Source: Chloroflexota bacterium (GTDB taxonomy: Bacteria > Chloroflexota > UBA11872). Taken from it: 64,000 nt of DNA. The translations under genes were made by a program, and so were the position numbers. The stretch spans positions 40,371 to 104,370 of the forward strand of contig JAJDUU010000034.1 of the NCBI GenBank assembly GCA_022826485.1, written 5' to 3'. Of this stretch, positions 53,753 to 62,102 are shown piece by piece. Numbering within the stretch: the first letter of the stretch is position 1; each line of letters begins with the position of its first letter. Under the pieces are notes generated by a model. That model was not told the origin of the DNA and made no database searches. It was given only the letters and a program-made list of their open reading frames with translations.

Positions 53753-54433
53753 ATGCCGACGACGACGCTGAATCTCAACCTCACCAAGCCGCTGCCCACG
53801 GAGCGGTACGACGTTGGGGTCGTCAACGCCAATGCGGATGCGGTCGACGCAGCCTTCGACGTCGCCGCCGGGCATCGGCATGACGGCTCGACGGGCCAGG
53901 GTCCGCCGCTGGCCACCGACGCGCTGGCCGATCGGGCCGTGACGCGGCCGAAGCTGGCGCCCGACGCGGTTGTGACGGACAACATCGCCGACGCGGCGGT
54001 GACCGTGGACAAGCTGGCTGACGCCGCCGTGACCGCCGCAAAGCTCGCCCCCCACGTCGGCGGGGTCTCGCTGGTCAACGTCCAGGACGGCGCGGGTCAC
54101 AACGACGCCAACGTGTCGCACTACCGCGCCGAGGCGGGCTGGGGCTATGTCTCCACCAGCGGCGGCGGCAATCGCCGCAGGAAGACCGTCACCTTCGGGC
54201 AGGCGTTCGCGGCAGCGCCCCTCGTGCTGGTGACCGGGCTTGGATCGGTGACCGGGAGCGGCAACGAGCCGAGCGACGACCCCATTTCCGTGTTCGGCAA
54301 CCAGGGCCGGCACACCATCTGGTTCGTGAAGGACATCGGCGCGACCGGGTTCACGGCTGAAGCCCACATCTCCGCCGCCGCGAACAACACGTGGAACGGC
54401 TTTGCCTGGCTCGCCATCGGGGCCGGGGCCTGA
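53753..54433 (+). CDS. phage tail fibre-like protein
   Basis: A 226-residue protein. AAGGAGGACCA precedes ATG 53753. An N-terminal LNLNLTKPLPTERYDVGVVN (adaptor) is followed by repeats of ADAAVTxxKLA (ATDALADRAVTRPKLA, NIADAAVTVDKLADAAVTAAKLA in parts), typical of trimeric fibre shafts. The C-terminal globular head (VTFGQAFAAAPLVLVTG, HTIWFVKDIGATGFTAEAHI) resembles H-type lectin domains, so it may bind cell-surface glycans. The stop overlaps the next start (TGATG). Confidence 0.75.
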   Translation: MPTTTLNLNLTKPLPTERYDVGVVNANADAVDAAFDVAAGHRHDGSTGQGPPLATDALADRAVTRPKLAPDAVVTDNIADAAVTVDKLADAAVTAAKLAPHVGGVSLVNVQDGAGHNDANVSHYRAEAGWGYVSTSGGGNRRRKTVTFGQAFAAAPLVLVTGLGSVTGSGNEPSDDPISVFGNQGRHTIWFVKDIGATGFTAEAHISAAANNTWNGFAWLAIGAGA

Positions 54434-55434
54434 TGTCCGACGCCGCGCCGCTGCTGGGCGTGCACTTCTGGAATCCCGCGCGGTCGCCGGGCTATCCCGT
54501 GCCGACGCTGTTCGTGGAGCACGTCTACACCCACCCCACCGGCGACCGGCAGCGGCATTGGCTGGAGATGGCGGGCCGCTGCCGCGTGCTGCGCGACGCC
54601 GGGCATCGCGTCCTGCTCAAGGTGAAGTTTCGCGTCGGCGTGGATCAGCCGAGGACCGAGGCGGAGCTTGACGCGTATCTCCACGGGCTGGAGGCGCTGG
54701 CGCCGCGCTTCGGCGATATCGACGTGACGTTCGGCAACGAGCCCAACTGGCGGCGCTCGAAGGCCGAGGATCCCAGCGTGAGCCCCGCCTGGATGGCGCG
54801 GGTGTTCAACGGCGCCGGAACCGAGCCGGGCAACCCCTGGAACGCCCTGCAGGTGTGGCGCACGCACGCCGCATCGCCCTGCCGTGTCTTCGTCACGCCA
54901 ACGGGGCCGTTCGCGCCGCGCGGCGGGCGGCCGTCGGCCGAGGTCGAGCAGTCGCCGTGGGCGCGCTACAGCGCGGAGTTTTGGGAGCGGTGCCGGGACG
55001 CGGCGCGGGACAGCTGGTCGCGTCGCTTCCAGGGCGTGGCGCTGCATGCCTATGCGCGCACGGGCGCCAATGGCGAGTCCCACGGCGGACGCCATGAGCC
55101 CTGGCGCGATCCGCGCGACGGGCTGGGGCGGCGTTGGGGCTCCAATGTGATGCAAACCTGGGACGAGGCGCTGCGCGCGGTGGGGCTGGGGCGCAAGCCG
55201 GTCGTCATCGCGGAGTACAACGCGCGCACCGACGGGCCCTCCGCCGCGGCCTATCCGGCGGGGCTGCTGCCCAACGCCTTTGCCTACGCCTGCGCGGTGT
55301 TCGGGCGGCGTCTGCAGGGTCTGGCCTGGTTCGTGGACGCCAACGGCGACGGCCATTGGCGTGACGAAGCCCTGGCCGACGGCGTGGGGCGGATGGCCGA
55401 GGCCGACGCCGACTTTCGACGGGTGTGGGCGTGA
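54433..55434 (+). CDS. clan GH-A-like glycoside hydrolase in phage cluster
   Basis: A 333-residue TIM-barrel-like protein. VTFGNEPNWRRS (strand-4 Asn-Glu acid/base motif) and VVIAEYNARTDG (strand-7 nucleophile Glu) are typical of clan GH-A. HFWNPARSPGYPVPT and QGVALHAYARTG support the barrel. ATG 54433 overlaps the fibre stop. It would help the particle cut a glycan at the cell surface. Specificity unknown. No signal peptide. Confidence 0.65.
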   Translation: MSDAAPLLGVHFWNPARSPGYPVPTLFVEHVYTHPTGDRQRHWLEMAGRCRVLRDAGHRVLLKVKFRVGVDQPRTEAELDAYLHGLEALAPRFGDIDVTFGNEPNWRRSKAEDPSVSPAWMARVFNGAGTEPGNPWNALQVWRTHAASPCRVFVTPTGPFAPRGGRPSAEVEQSPWARYSAEFWERCRDAARDSWSRRFQGVALHAYARTGANGESHGGRHEPWRDPRDGLGRRWGSNVMQTWDEALRAVGLGRKPVVIAEYNARTDGPSAAAYPAGLLPNAFAYACAVFGRRLQGLAWFVDANGDGHWRDEALADGVGRMAEADADFRRVWA

Positions 55435-55677
55435 CGAGCGGCGGACGCCTGCCTCCCGACGGCAACGGCCGGTTGCTGGCCCGCATCGACGAGCGCACGG
55501 CGTCGATCCTGCGCGAGGTGGCGCAGCTGCGGTCGGACCTGGCGGCGCACAAGGCCGAGGCGCGCGACGTTCGTCACGCGGGCCGAGTTTCGACCCATCC
55601 GCAGCGTGATCTACGGGCTGGTGGGCCTGACCCTGACCAGCGTGGGCGGCGGCGTGCTGGCCCTGGTGCTGCGATGA
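55431..55677 (+). pseudogene. small coiled-coil/membrane phage gene, frameshifted
   Basis: GTG 55431 overlaps the previous stop. Frame 1 gives GGRLPPDGNGRLLARIDERT and LREVAQLRSDLAAHKAEARD, a coiled coil. A +1 shift at about 55569 then gives FVTRAEFRPIRSVIYGLVGL and TLTSVGGGVLALVLR with a membrane helix, stop 55675-55677. The joined product would look like a small holin-associated (XhlA-like) protein. It is either a mutation, a programmed frameshift or a base error. No slippery heptamer is obvious. Confidence 0.6.
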
Positions 55678-55693
55678 CCGGGGAGGCGAACTG

Positions 55694-56680
55694 ATGGCCT
55701 ATCTGCCGCCGCTCGACGGCATCATTCGCGTGACCTCGGTGTTCGGGCTGGACCGCGGCAGCTACCGCCACGGCGGCCTCGACCTGGCGTTGCAGCAGGA
55801 GTCGGTCTACCGCCGCCCGGTCAGGGCGCCGGCGGCCGGAACCGTTTTGGCGGTCTGGACGACGGACCGGCCCTCCACGCAAGACCCGACGGTGCGAAAC
55901 GGGTTTCCCTATGGCAACGCCGTGGCGCTGCGCGATGACGCGGGCGTGCTGTGGCGGCTGCTGCACTTCGACGAGCCGCCGGCGGTTCGCGTGGGCGAGC
56001 GCGTGACGGCCGGCCAGACGCTCGGGCTGTGCGACTCGTCCGGCAATAGCACCGGGCACCACCTGCACCTGGACGCGTCGCCCCGCGGCGCCATCGACCC
56101 GGCGACGTTTCGCGTGCGCGGGGCGCGGGTCGATCCGCTGCGCCTGTACGCGGAGGCATACGCGCGTGACGCGGGCTACGACCCCGAGGTGTTCCGGCGG
56201 CAGATCACGGTGGAGAGCGACTGGAATCCCCTGGCCGTGAGTCGCGCGGGGGCCGAGGGCCTGGCGCAAATCATCCCGCGCTGGCACCCGGCCATGCGCG
56301 GGCGCACCTTCGACCCGTTCGCGTCGCTGGACTATGCGGCGCGGCTGATGGCGTCGCACCTGGACCACCGCGGCGGCGACTACCGCGAGGCGCTGGCGGA
56401 CTACAACACGGGCCGCGACGCGGACGGCCCGTTCCGCGCCCAGGGCTATCGATACGCGGACACGATCTTGGAGGGCCTGGACATGGCAAGCACGGCGGAG
56501 CTCGAGGCGCTGCGGCGAGACCGCGACGCCAACCACAACCGCAAGCTGGCGGCGCTGGCGCACCTGGGCGAGGTGATCCAGGCGGCGCGACGGGCCGGCG
56601 AGTCCGCGTTTCGCCCGCCGGACTGGCGCCGGGTCATGACCGCGGAGCGGTTCTATCACGACCCCGAAGCGGGTGAGTGA
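55694..56680 (+). CDS. M23 peptidase plus lytic transglycosylase-like murein hydrolase
   Basis: A 328-residue two-domain lysin. The M23 (LytM) part has RHGGLDLAL (His-x3-Asp) and GHHLHLDAS (His-x-His) as zinc ligands. The second part, RQITVESDWNPLAVSRAG with AEGLAQIIPRWHP and ALADYNTGRD, is an SLT-type muramidase with the catalytic Glu in VESDW. It has a C-terminal coiled tail. It could be an endolysin or a tail-tip lysin. ATG 55694 is preceded by GGGGAGGCGAACTG. Confidence 0.85.
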   Translation: MAYLPPLDGIIRVTSVFGLDRGSYRHGGLDLALQQESVYRRPVRAPAAGTVLAVWTTDRPSTQDPTVRNGFPYGNAVALRDDAGVLWRLLHFDEPPAVRVGERVTAGQTLGLCDSSGNSTGHHLHLDASPRGAIDPATFRVRGARVDPLRLYAEAYARDAGYDPEVFRRQITVESDWNPLAVSRAGAEGLAQIIPRWHPAMRGRTFDPFASLDYAARLMASHLDHRGGDYREALADYNTGRDADGPFRAQGYRYADTILEGLDMASTAELEALRRDRDANHNRKLAALAHLGEVIQAARRAGESAFRPPDWRRVMTAERFYHDPEAGE

Positions 56681-56741
56681 CGGAGGAGTGTGCTTCGGCG
56701 GGCGCTTGGCCGGAGTGATGGAACCAAAGTGCCGGTTACCC

Positions 56742-56944
56742 GGTCGTCACCCCGGCGAAGGCCGGGGTCCAGGGCCGACGCCGGGTTCGGCCGGACTGGA
56801 TTCCGGCCTTCGCCGGAATGACGGAGGGGGCGGGAGTGACGGAGAGGACTGGATTCCGGCTCCCCGCCTGCGCGGGGACAGGCTCCGCCGGAATGACGGA
56901 GTCGGGGGCGGTGGATTCCCGCCTTCGCGGGAATGACGGAGAGG
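56742..56944. repeat. REP cluster of mixed types
   Basis: Forward CGTCACCCCGGC-GAAG-GCCGGGGTCC, reverse GGATTCCGGC-CTTC-GCCGGAATGACGG, a composite nested copy (56850-56897), and GGATTCCCGC-CTTC-GCGGGAATGACGG at 56910-56937. The last one is the empty site equivalent to the target of MITE copy B. Confidence 0.8.
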
Positions 56945-57065
56945 ACTGGATTTCGGCCTCGGACTCGATTGAGGGCCGATCGTTCGACGGAGTGACGAGT
57001 TGGAACGAGTCAGTGGTTCGACAGGGCCTCGCGGCGAGCGCGAGGCGAGTTTTGGAGGTAGTTGG

Positions 57066-57326
57066 ATGAAGGGACAAGCAATGACGACGACTTACAGCGT
57101 GAAGCTGGGCGTGCTGCGGCGCTTCGTGCGCATCGTGAGCGCGGCGTTCGTGGCGGGCGGCGTGCCCGGCGCGGTGGCCGCCGTGCAAAGCCCCGAGATC
57201 TACGAACTCGGGACGCAATTGATCGGCGCGGCGGGCGTGGCGGTTGCCGCCGGCGCGCTCGCGGCCCTCGACAAGGCCGTTCGCAGCCGCCACGGGTCGT
57301 GGTTGGGGCTGTTGCGGATCGGCTAA
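57066..57326 (+). CDS. holin-like small membrane protein
   Basis: An 86-residue protein: KGQAMTTTYSVKLGVLRRFV, then two hydrophobic segments (IVSAAFVAGGVPGAVAAV; QLIGAAGVAVAAGALAAL) separated by a short loop, and a basic tail (DKAVRSRHGSWLG). The hairpin topology, with its place after the lysin gene, fits a holin. GGAGG is 7 nt before ATG 57066. A 12-bp hairpin follows at 57350. This is the last gene of the phage-like cluster. Confidence 0.65.
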   Translation: MKGQAMTTTYSVKLGVLRRFVRIVSAAFVAGGVPGAVAAVQSPEIYELGTQLIGAAGVAVAAGALAALDKAVRSRHGSWLGLLRIG

Positions 57327-57349
57327 GGCGGCCGGCCACCGTGTGCGCT

Positions 57350-57383
57350 CCGCGGAGTCCCGATTCACCAGAGTCGGGACTCC
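57350..57383. terminator. terminator-like hairpin closing the phage cluster
   Basis: GCGGAGTCCCGA-N10-TCGGGACTCCGC, a perfect 12-bp stem 24 bp after the holin-like stop. No T-run follows, but the stem is strong. The remaining 57384-57548 holds nothing I can name. Confidence 0.6.
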
Positions 57384-57548
57384 GCCCATGACTCCAGGGC
57401 TATCTGTTACGGTGACTACAGGCGCCACAATCGGCGCACCTGGGATTCACCCGGCGGCGGGCTCACCTCTCCTACAACTCCTGTCCACTCGTTCGCCCCG
57501 CGCTGAATCGCCGTTTTCACCCTGCATCGCCCTTGGAGTCATGTCTGT

Positions 57549-59024
57549 ATGCCTTTTGAATATCGACCGACCCGGTCGCGTCGCTCCCGCCGTTCCCGCG
57601 GCCATCCGGCCGTCTGCGCGGATTGCGAAGCGTCGACCACCGTCCCGTTCCGACCTCGGTCGGACCGTCCCGTGTACTGTCCACCGTGCTTCACGGCGCG
57701 GCGCCAGGGCGCTCCCGCCGCGCCGGGAGCGCGTGATTCGGAGACGCGCCCAACGATCACTCCCTCAGCCGCCGACGCTTCCGACGAATCGCCGGCCTTT
57801 CCGGAGATGGCCCTGAGCGCGGCCAGCCGAGCGGCCCTCGAGCGCATGGAGATTTCGGCGCCCACCCCGATTCAAGCGGCAACCATTCCGCAAGTCCTGG
57901 CGGGCCGTGACTTGATCGGCCAGGCGCGCACCGGGTCGGGCAAGACCCTGGCCTTTGCCGTACCCCTGGCGGAACGTTGCGATGCGTCGGTCCGCCAGAC
58001 TCAGGCGCTCGTGCTGGTGCCCACGCGCGAGTTGGCCATCCAGGTGGCGAGCGTGGTCGAGGCGTTGGCCTCGCCGCAGCAGTTGCGCGTCACCCTGCTT
58101 TACGGCGGACGGTCGTTGCGGCCGGAACACGCCGCATTGAAACGCGGCGCGCAGATCGTCGTCGGCACGCCGGGCCGCACGCTTGACCACCTCCGGCAAG
58201 GCACGCTCGATCTGCGGGGCGTGCGAGTCCTGGTCCTGGACGAAGCGGACGAAATGCTGGATATGGGGTTTGCCCGCGACGTCGAGGCCATCCTCCGCCG
58301 GACGCCCGGCAGCCGGCAGACTTTGCTCTTCTCCGCGACGCTGCCTGGGTGGGTGGCCGAGACGGCGACCAAGCACTTGCGCAATCCGGTGACGGTTCAG
58401 GTGGATGCGGATTTGCATGCGCCGCCGACCGTCGAGCACCTGATCTACTCCATCCAGAAGCACGACAAGCTGGGCGCGCTTCAGAAGCTGCTCAATGATC
58501 GAAAGGACGCGTCGGTCATCGTGTTTGGCAGAACCAAGCACGGCGTGAAGAAGCTGGCCAAACAGCTCGTGGCGCTGGGCTATCCGGCCGGCGCGCTCCA
58601 GGGAAACCTGAGTCAACGCGCGCGCGAGCGCATGATGACCGACTTCCGGTCCGGAACGACTCCGGTGCTCGTGGCAACCAACGTTGCCGCCCGAGGGTTG
58701 GACATCGAAGGCATCGATCAGGTCATCAATTTCGACCTGCCGGACTCGGGACGGCTCTTCACGCACCGGGTCGGTCGAACCGGTCGCATGGGCCGCTCCG
58801 GCGAGGCCGTGACCTTCGTCACGCCAGATGAGGAAAAGAAGTGGCGGGAGATTGTGCGGGGACTCGGCCGCCGCTTCGTCCGCAAGTCCTGGAAGGGCGA
58901 GCGAGCGACGGCTCAGGGTCCGAAGCAGCCGTCACGGCGGCCGCGGCGGACGTCCCGCCATCGCGGAATGTCGAGCCGCCGCCCGGCGTTTTCCAGCCCC
59001 GGCAGTTCAGCCGGCCCCGGGTAG
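57549..59024 (+). CDS. DEAD-box RNA helicase with N-terminal zinc ribbon
   Basis: A 491-residue protein. The N-terminus has CADCEASTTVPFRPRSD then RPVYCPPCF, a four-Cys zinc ribbon with the DRPVYC signature. The helicase core follows: Q-motif, ARTGSGKTLAFAVP (I), PTRELAIQ, GTPGRTLDHL, LDEADEMLDMGF (II), FSATLPGW (III), TNVAARGLDIEGI and HRVGRTGRMGR (VI). The tail is Arg/Ser/Pro rich and basic, as in RNA-binding helicases. The zinc ribbon on the front is not usual for this family; it may guide the enzyme to ribosomes. Confidence 0.92.
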   Translation: MPFEYRPTRSRRSRRSRGHPAVCADCEASTTVPFRPRSDRPVYCPPCFTARRQGAPAAPGARDSETRPTITPSAADASDESPAFPEMALSAASRAALERMEISAPTPIQAATIPQVLAGRDLIGQARTGSGKTLAFAVPLAERCDASVRQTQALVLVPTRELAIQVASVVEALASPQQLRVTLLYGGRSLRPEHAALKRGAQIVVGTPGRTLDHLRQGTLDLRGVRVLVLDEADEMLDMGFARDVEAILRRTPGSRQTLLFSATLPGWVAETATKHLRNPVTVQVDADLHAPPTVEHLIYSIQKHDKLGALQKLLNDRKDASVIVFGRTKHGVKKLAKQLVALGYPAGALQGNLSQRARERMMTDFRSGTTPVLVATNVAARGLDIEGIDQVINFDLPDSGRLFTHRVGRTGRMGRSGEAVTFVTPDEEKKWREIVRGLGRRFVRKSWKGERATAQGPKQPSRRPRRTSRHRGMSSRRPAFSSPGSSAGPG

Positions 59025-59225
59025 GCGCCGGACCCAGGCGACCTCCGCCACACTCGTGGCCGGTCGCTCGAACCACCGCGACGAATCCTCGTGCCGGGGC
59101 GGTGCGCGAACCGCCACTCCCTGGGGTCGGAGCGACCGGTGCCGGCGTCGGTGGCGGCGTTCCCACGGCTCATTGGGTGGCCTCCCGCCCGTCTGCCGTG
59201 TCTCACACCTCTGTGGTCAGTACAG

Positions 59226-59861
59226 CTAGCCTTCGGTGGCGTCGATGATGGTGGGCGCGATGCGGCGCAGGTCGTCCCACGGGACCGCGCCGGCGCGGAG
59301 GATGCGCGGGCGGTCGCCGGTGAGGTCCACGATGGTGGAGGCGGTGCCGCCGACCGGTCCGCCGTCCAGCAGGTCGTCCACCGAGTCGCCGAGCGCGGCG
59401 CAGGCCTCGGCGGCGGTGGTGGGCGGCGGGTCCCCGTGGCGGTTGGCGCTGGTGCCGGTGATCGGCGCGCCCGCGCGGCGGCAGATCTCTCGCGTGACCG
59501 CCATGCCCGGCACGCGCACGGCCACCGTGCGGCGCGCGTCGGTGATGCGGGGGTCTATCTCGGGCCGGGCCGGGATCACCAGGGTCACGCCGCCCGGCCA
59601 GAACGCCGCGCCCAGCTCTTCGAGATAGGGCGCCGAGGCACCAACCGCCGCCACCTGCTCGGATGAAGCCAGCAACACGGGCATGCCGGTTCCAAACGCG
59701 CGGCCCTTGATGGCGGCCACGCGGGCCACGGCTTCAGCGTTGGAGATGCCGGCCGCCAGGCCGTAGAGCGTATCGGTGGGCACCACCGCAACCCCGCCGC
59801 CGGCGATGACGCGGGCGCAGCGGTCGATGGCCGCGTCGGTGGGTGGCGTGGAAGGGCTCAC
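59226..59861 (-). CDS. tsaC: L-threonylcarbamoyladenylate synthase (Sua5/YciO/YrdC family)
   Basis: A 211-residue protein making the threonylcarbamoyl-AMP intermediate of tRNA t6A. Visible: GGVAVVPTDTLYGLAAGISN, AIKGRAFGTGMPVLL, FWPGGVTLVIPARPE, VAVRVPGMAVTREI, APITGTSANRHGDPPPT (SxTSAN-type) and a last LRAGAVPWDDL. Single-domain YrdC type without the Sua5 C-terminal extension. It is followed by a repeat-rich gap and preceded by the NYN gene on the same strand with 25 bp between. Confidence 0.92.
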   Translation of the reverse strand: MSPSTPPTDAAIDRCARVIAGGGVAVVPTDTLYGLAAGISNAEAVARVAAIKGRAFGTGMPVLLASSEQVAAVGASAPYLEELGAAFWPGGVTLVIPARPEIDPRITDARRTVAVRVPGMAVTREICRRAGAPITGTSANRHGDPPPTTAAEACAALGDSVDDLLDGGPVGGTASTIVDLTGDRPRILRAGAVPWDDLRRIAPTIIDATEG

Positions 59862-59886
59862 CCCGGCAAGTCCCGGGCCGGGGGCC

Positions 59887-60531
59887 TCACCGCTCGCTGT
59901 TGGTCTGCCATGCCGGCGGTCGCGTGATCGTGCCGTGGCGGTCCACTAGCTCATCGGGGAACTGGCACTGCGGGAGCAGCGAGCGGTCAAGGGGTCGATA
60001 GCTGGTCGCCGCGTCGCGCAGGCGGTGGCTCACGTGCTTCTGTGGGTCGATGACGTGGACGGGAAAGTTGAAATCCCGGCGCACCATGCGAATGACATCG
60101 ACGAAGTCGGAGTCGCCGGTGACGACGAACGCAGCCTGACAGTCGCGTTTGGCGGCGTCGCGGGTGAGATACGCGGCCAGGTTGGCGTCCGAGCCTTTCT
60201 CCCGGGTCTCGATGACTTTGACGAACTCTTGCCCGTCTGATCGCGGGGCTGCCAGCGGACGCTTCGCGGTATTCGACTGGAAACGCCCCTCGTGAATGTC
60301 TAACTCTGGGATCGTGCGCAAGGCGCGCAGGTAGGTCTGCTGTCGGAGTCGCTTCTGCGGATCAAGCGACCCGCTCCTGATGAGCGCCGTGAAATAGCGA
60401 ATGCGGCGGAGCGCGAATTCGGACTCGAGCAGGCGCTGGGCGAGGGCTTGCAGATCAAGCCAGCGCCACGGCGTGTTCCTGAGAGCCCGATAGTAGAGGT
60501 TGAATCCGTCCACGTAGAGGTTGGCCTTCAT
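59887..60531 (-). CDS. NYN domain protein (LabA/DUF88 type)
   Basis: A 214-residue PIN-like nuclease fold. It starts MKANLYVDGFNLYYRALRNT with the first Asp in YVDGFN. ETREKGSDANLAAYLTRDA holds the second acidic cluster, FVVTGDSDFVDVIRMV the third, and HRLRDAATSYRPL with ITRPPAW ends the protein. It is the intact relative of the MITE-broken relic at 38029. Such proteins are thought to act as metal-dependent RNases. It is upstream of the tsaC-like gene on the same strand. Confidence 0.88.
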   Translation of the reverse strand: MKANLYVDGFNLYYRALRNTPWRWLDLQALAQRLLESEFALRRIRYFTALIRSGSLDPQKRLRQQTYLRALRTIPELDIHEGRFQSNTAKRPLAAPRSDGQEFVKVIETREKGSDANLAAYLTRDAAKRDCQAAFVVTGDSDFVDVIRMVRRDFNFPVHVIDPQKHVSHRLRDAATSYRPLDRSLLPQCQFPDELVDRHGTITRPPAWQTNSER

Positions 60532-60542
60532 ACGCGGAACGT

Positions 60543-60601
60543 AGCAGAGGCCGCCCGCAGGCGGCCTCTATCCCAGCCGCCGAAGAAGCTGGGGTGGTTA
60601 G
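60543..60601. repeat. 59-bp direct repeat, copy 1
   Basis: Begins AGCAGAGGCCGCCCGCAGGC and contains GAGGCCGCC-CGCA-GGCGGCCTC and CCCAGC-N11-GCTGGG hairpins. An identical copy lies at 60680-60738. Between them (60602-60679) I see no gene. Confidence 0.85.
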
Positions 60602-60679
60602 TCCAAGGATACCACTAGAGATCGGCTCACACGCTGGATATGGGGGTGTTTGGCCCTCGATCCGCCGCACGCGGGAAGC

Positions 60680-60738
60680 AGCAGAGGCCGCCCGCAGGCG
60701 GCCTCTATCCCAGCCGCCGAAGAAGCTGGGGTGGTTAG
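60680..60738. repeat. 59-bp direct repeat, copy 2
   Basis: Identical to 60543-60601. Each copy gives two consecutive hairpins. The region 60739-61035 has another weak stem (GGCGCC...GGCGCC near 60878) and no supported gene. Confidence 0.85.
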
Positions 60739-61035
60739 CCTTAGCTTATCAATTGGGAGCGTCCGACACTCTGGAAACCAGGTGCGGTCAAAGCTAGTGG
60801 CGCCGCGGTTCAATCTTCGCCGCGTCAATGAACACGGCAACCCGCTTTGGCATAGCCCCCACGCATTGAAGCCTGGGCGCCGAAAGCGGCGCCCAGGCCC
60901 CATTGTCCCCGGCGTCGGTGGTCGAGGCGCGGGAGTATTGAGCCCGATTCTACGTCTCGAACGGAACGGCACAACAAGCCGACCGCGCGCCACCAGAGTA
61001 TGGATGTCGATAGCGGCTGTGACGGCTGGACCGCC

Positions 61036-61890
61036 TCACGCCGCCCCGTCCTCGCCCAGCACGAACCGCTCGATGGCCAGTGCCGCGCCGTCCTCGGCGT
61101 AGGTTGCGGTGACCCAGTCGGCGGCGGCGCGCACCCGCGGGTCGCCGTCGCCCATGGCCACGCCGATGCCCGCCGCGGTGACCAGATCCAGGTCGTTGAG
61201 GTTGTCGCCGATTGCCATGGTCGCCTCAGTTGAAATGTCCAGCGCCCGCGCCAGCAGGTGCAGGGCCTCTCCTTTGCTCACGTCCTGCCCGATCGCCTCC
61301 GCAAAGCGTGGATGGGAGCGGGTGATGTCCAGCACGGATCGAAACCGTTCGTCCAGGTCGTCCACGATCGCCGGCACGTCGGCCTCATCGGCCACGACGA
61401 CCAGCTTGGTGGTGCCCCGGTGCACGGCGGTCGCAAGGTCGGGGATCAGGCGGATCGGCACGTCGGAGGTCTCGGCGTAGAAGCGGCCCTCGGGCGTGGC
61501 CGCCTCCATGTAGAGCTCATCGTCGACATAGGCGTTGAGGTGCCAGCCGCGCGTCTTGGCATAGGCCACCACGTCCAGCGCGGGCGCCACGGGCAACACG
61601 CGTGAGTGGAGGGTCTCGCCGGAGATGGGATTACGCACCAGCGCGCCCTGATAGCAGATGATCGGCGCGGTGACGTCCAGGTCGCGGGCGAACCGCCGCG
61701 CCGAGCGAAACATGCGCCCGGTGGCGATGGTGACGGCCACGCCCCGCGCCTGAGCCCGGCGAATGGCCGTCCGCACCCGCGGCGTGACGCCGTGCGCGCC
61801 GCTGACGATGGTGCCGTCCAGGTCCAGCGCCAGCAGCCGGATCGCGGGCGTCACAGGACCCTCAGGATGGCGCGCGTGTGCGGCATGCAC
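61036..61890 (-). CDS. Cof-type HAD-IIB family phosphatase
   Basis: A 284-residue HAD hydrolase. Motif I LLALDLDGTIV, motif II ATGRMF, motif III Lys in TKLVVVADEA / DVSKGEALHLL, motif IV MAIGDNLNDLDLV. The C2B cap lies between. These enzymes hydrolyse sugar phosphates or flavin precursors. The first residues (MHAAHARHPEGP) may be extra; GTG at 61854 (VTPAIRLLALD) is a likely alternative start. Divergent from yvcK. Confidence 0.9.
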   Translation of the reverse strand: MHAAHARHPEGPVTPAIRLLALDLDGTIVSGAHGVTPRVRTAIRRAQARGVAVTIATGRMFRSARRFARDLDVTAPIICYQGALVRNPISGETLHSRVLPVAPALDVVAYAKTRGWHLNAYVDDELYMEAATPEGRFYAETSDVPIRLIPDLATAVHRGTTKLVVVADEADVPAIVDDLDERFRSVLDITRSHPRFAEAIGQDVSKGEALHLLARALDISTEATMAIGDNLNDLDLVTAAGIGVAMGDGDPRVRAAADWVTATYAEDGAALAIERFVLGEDGAA

Positions 61891-62102
61891 GCAGCCTACT
61901 CCGAATTCGCCGCCGCCTGAGCTACGCGGCCGAAACTTGCTTTTGCTGGGCGCCGCGCCGCATGGAATCCACGCATCCCAGGCGGCCGTGGCATCTCCCG
62001 AGGCGTATAATTGGCTCCCGGGGCACCCGGGTACTCCGCGCCGCCGAGTCCCAGCGTCGAGACGACGGCGGGCTCATTCATTGGCTGGAGGCTCGTCCGC
62101 GC

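Noticed and set aside
50315..54367. A 1350-codon minus-strand frame across the phage tail genes
   Set aside because: Arg/Gly-rich shadow; the plus-strand genes have ribosome binding sites, coupled starts and plausible folds.
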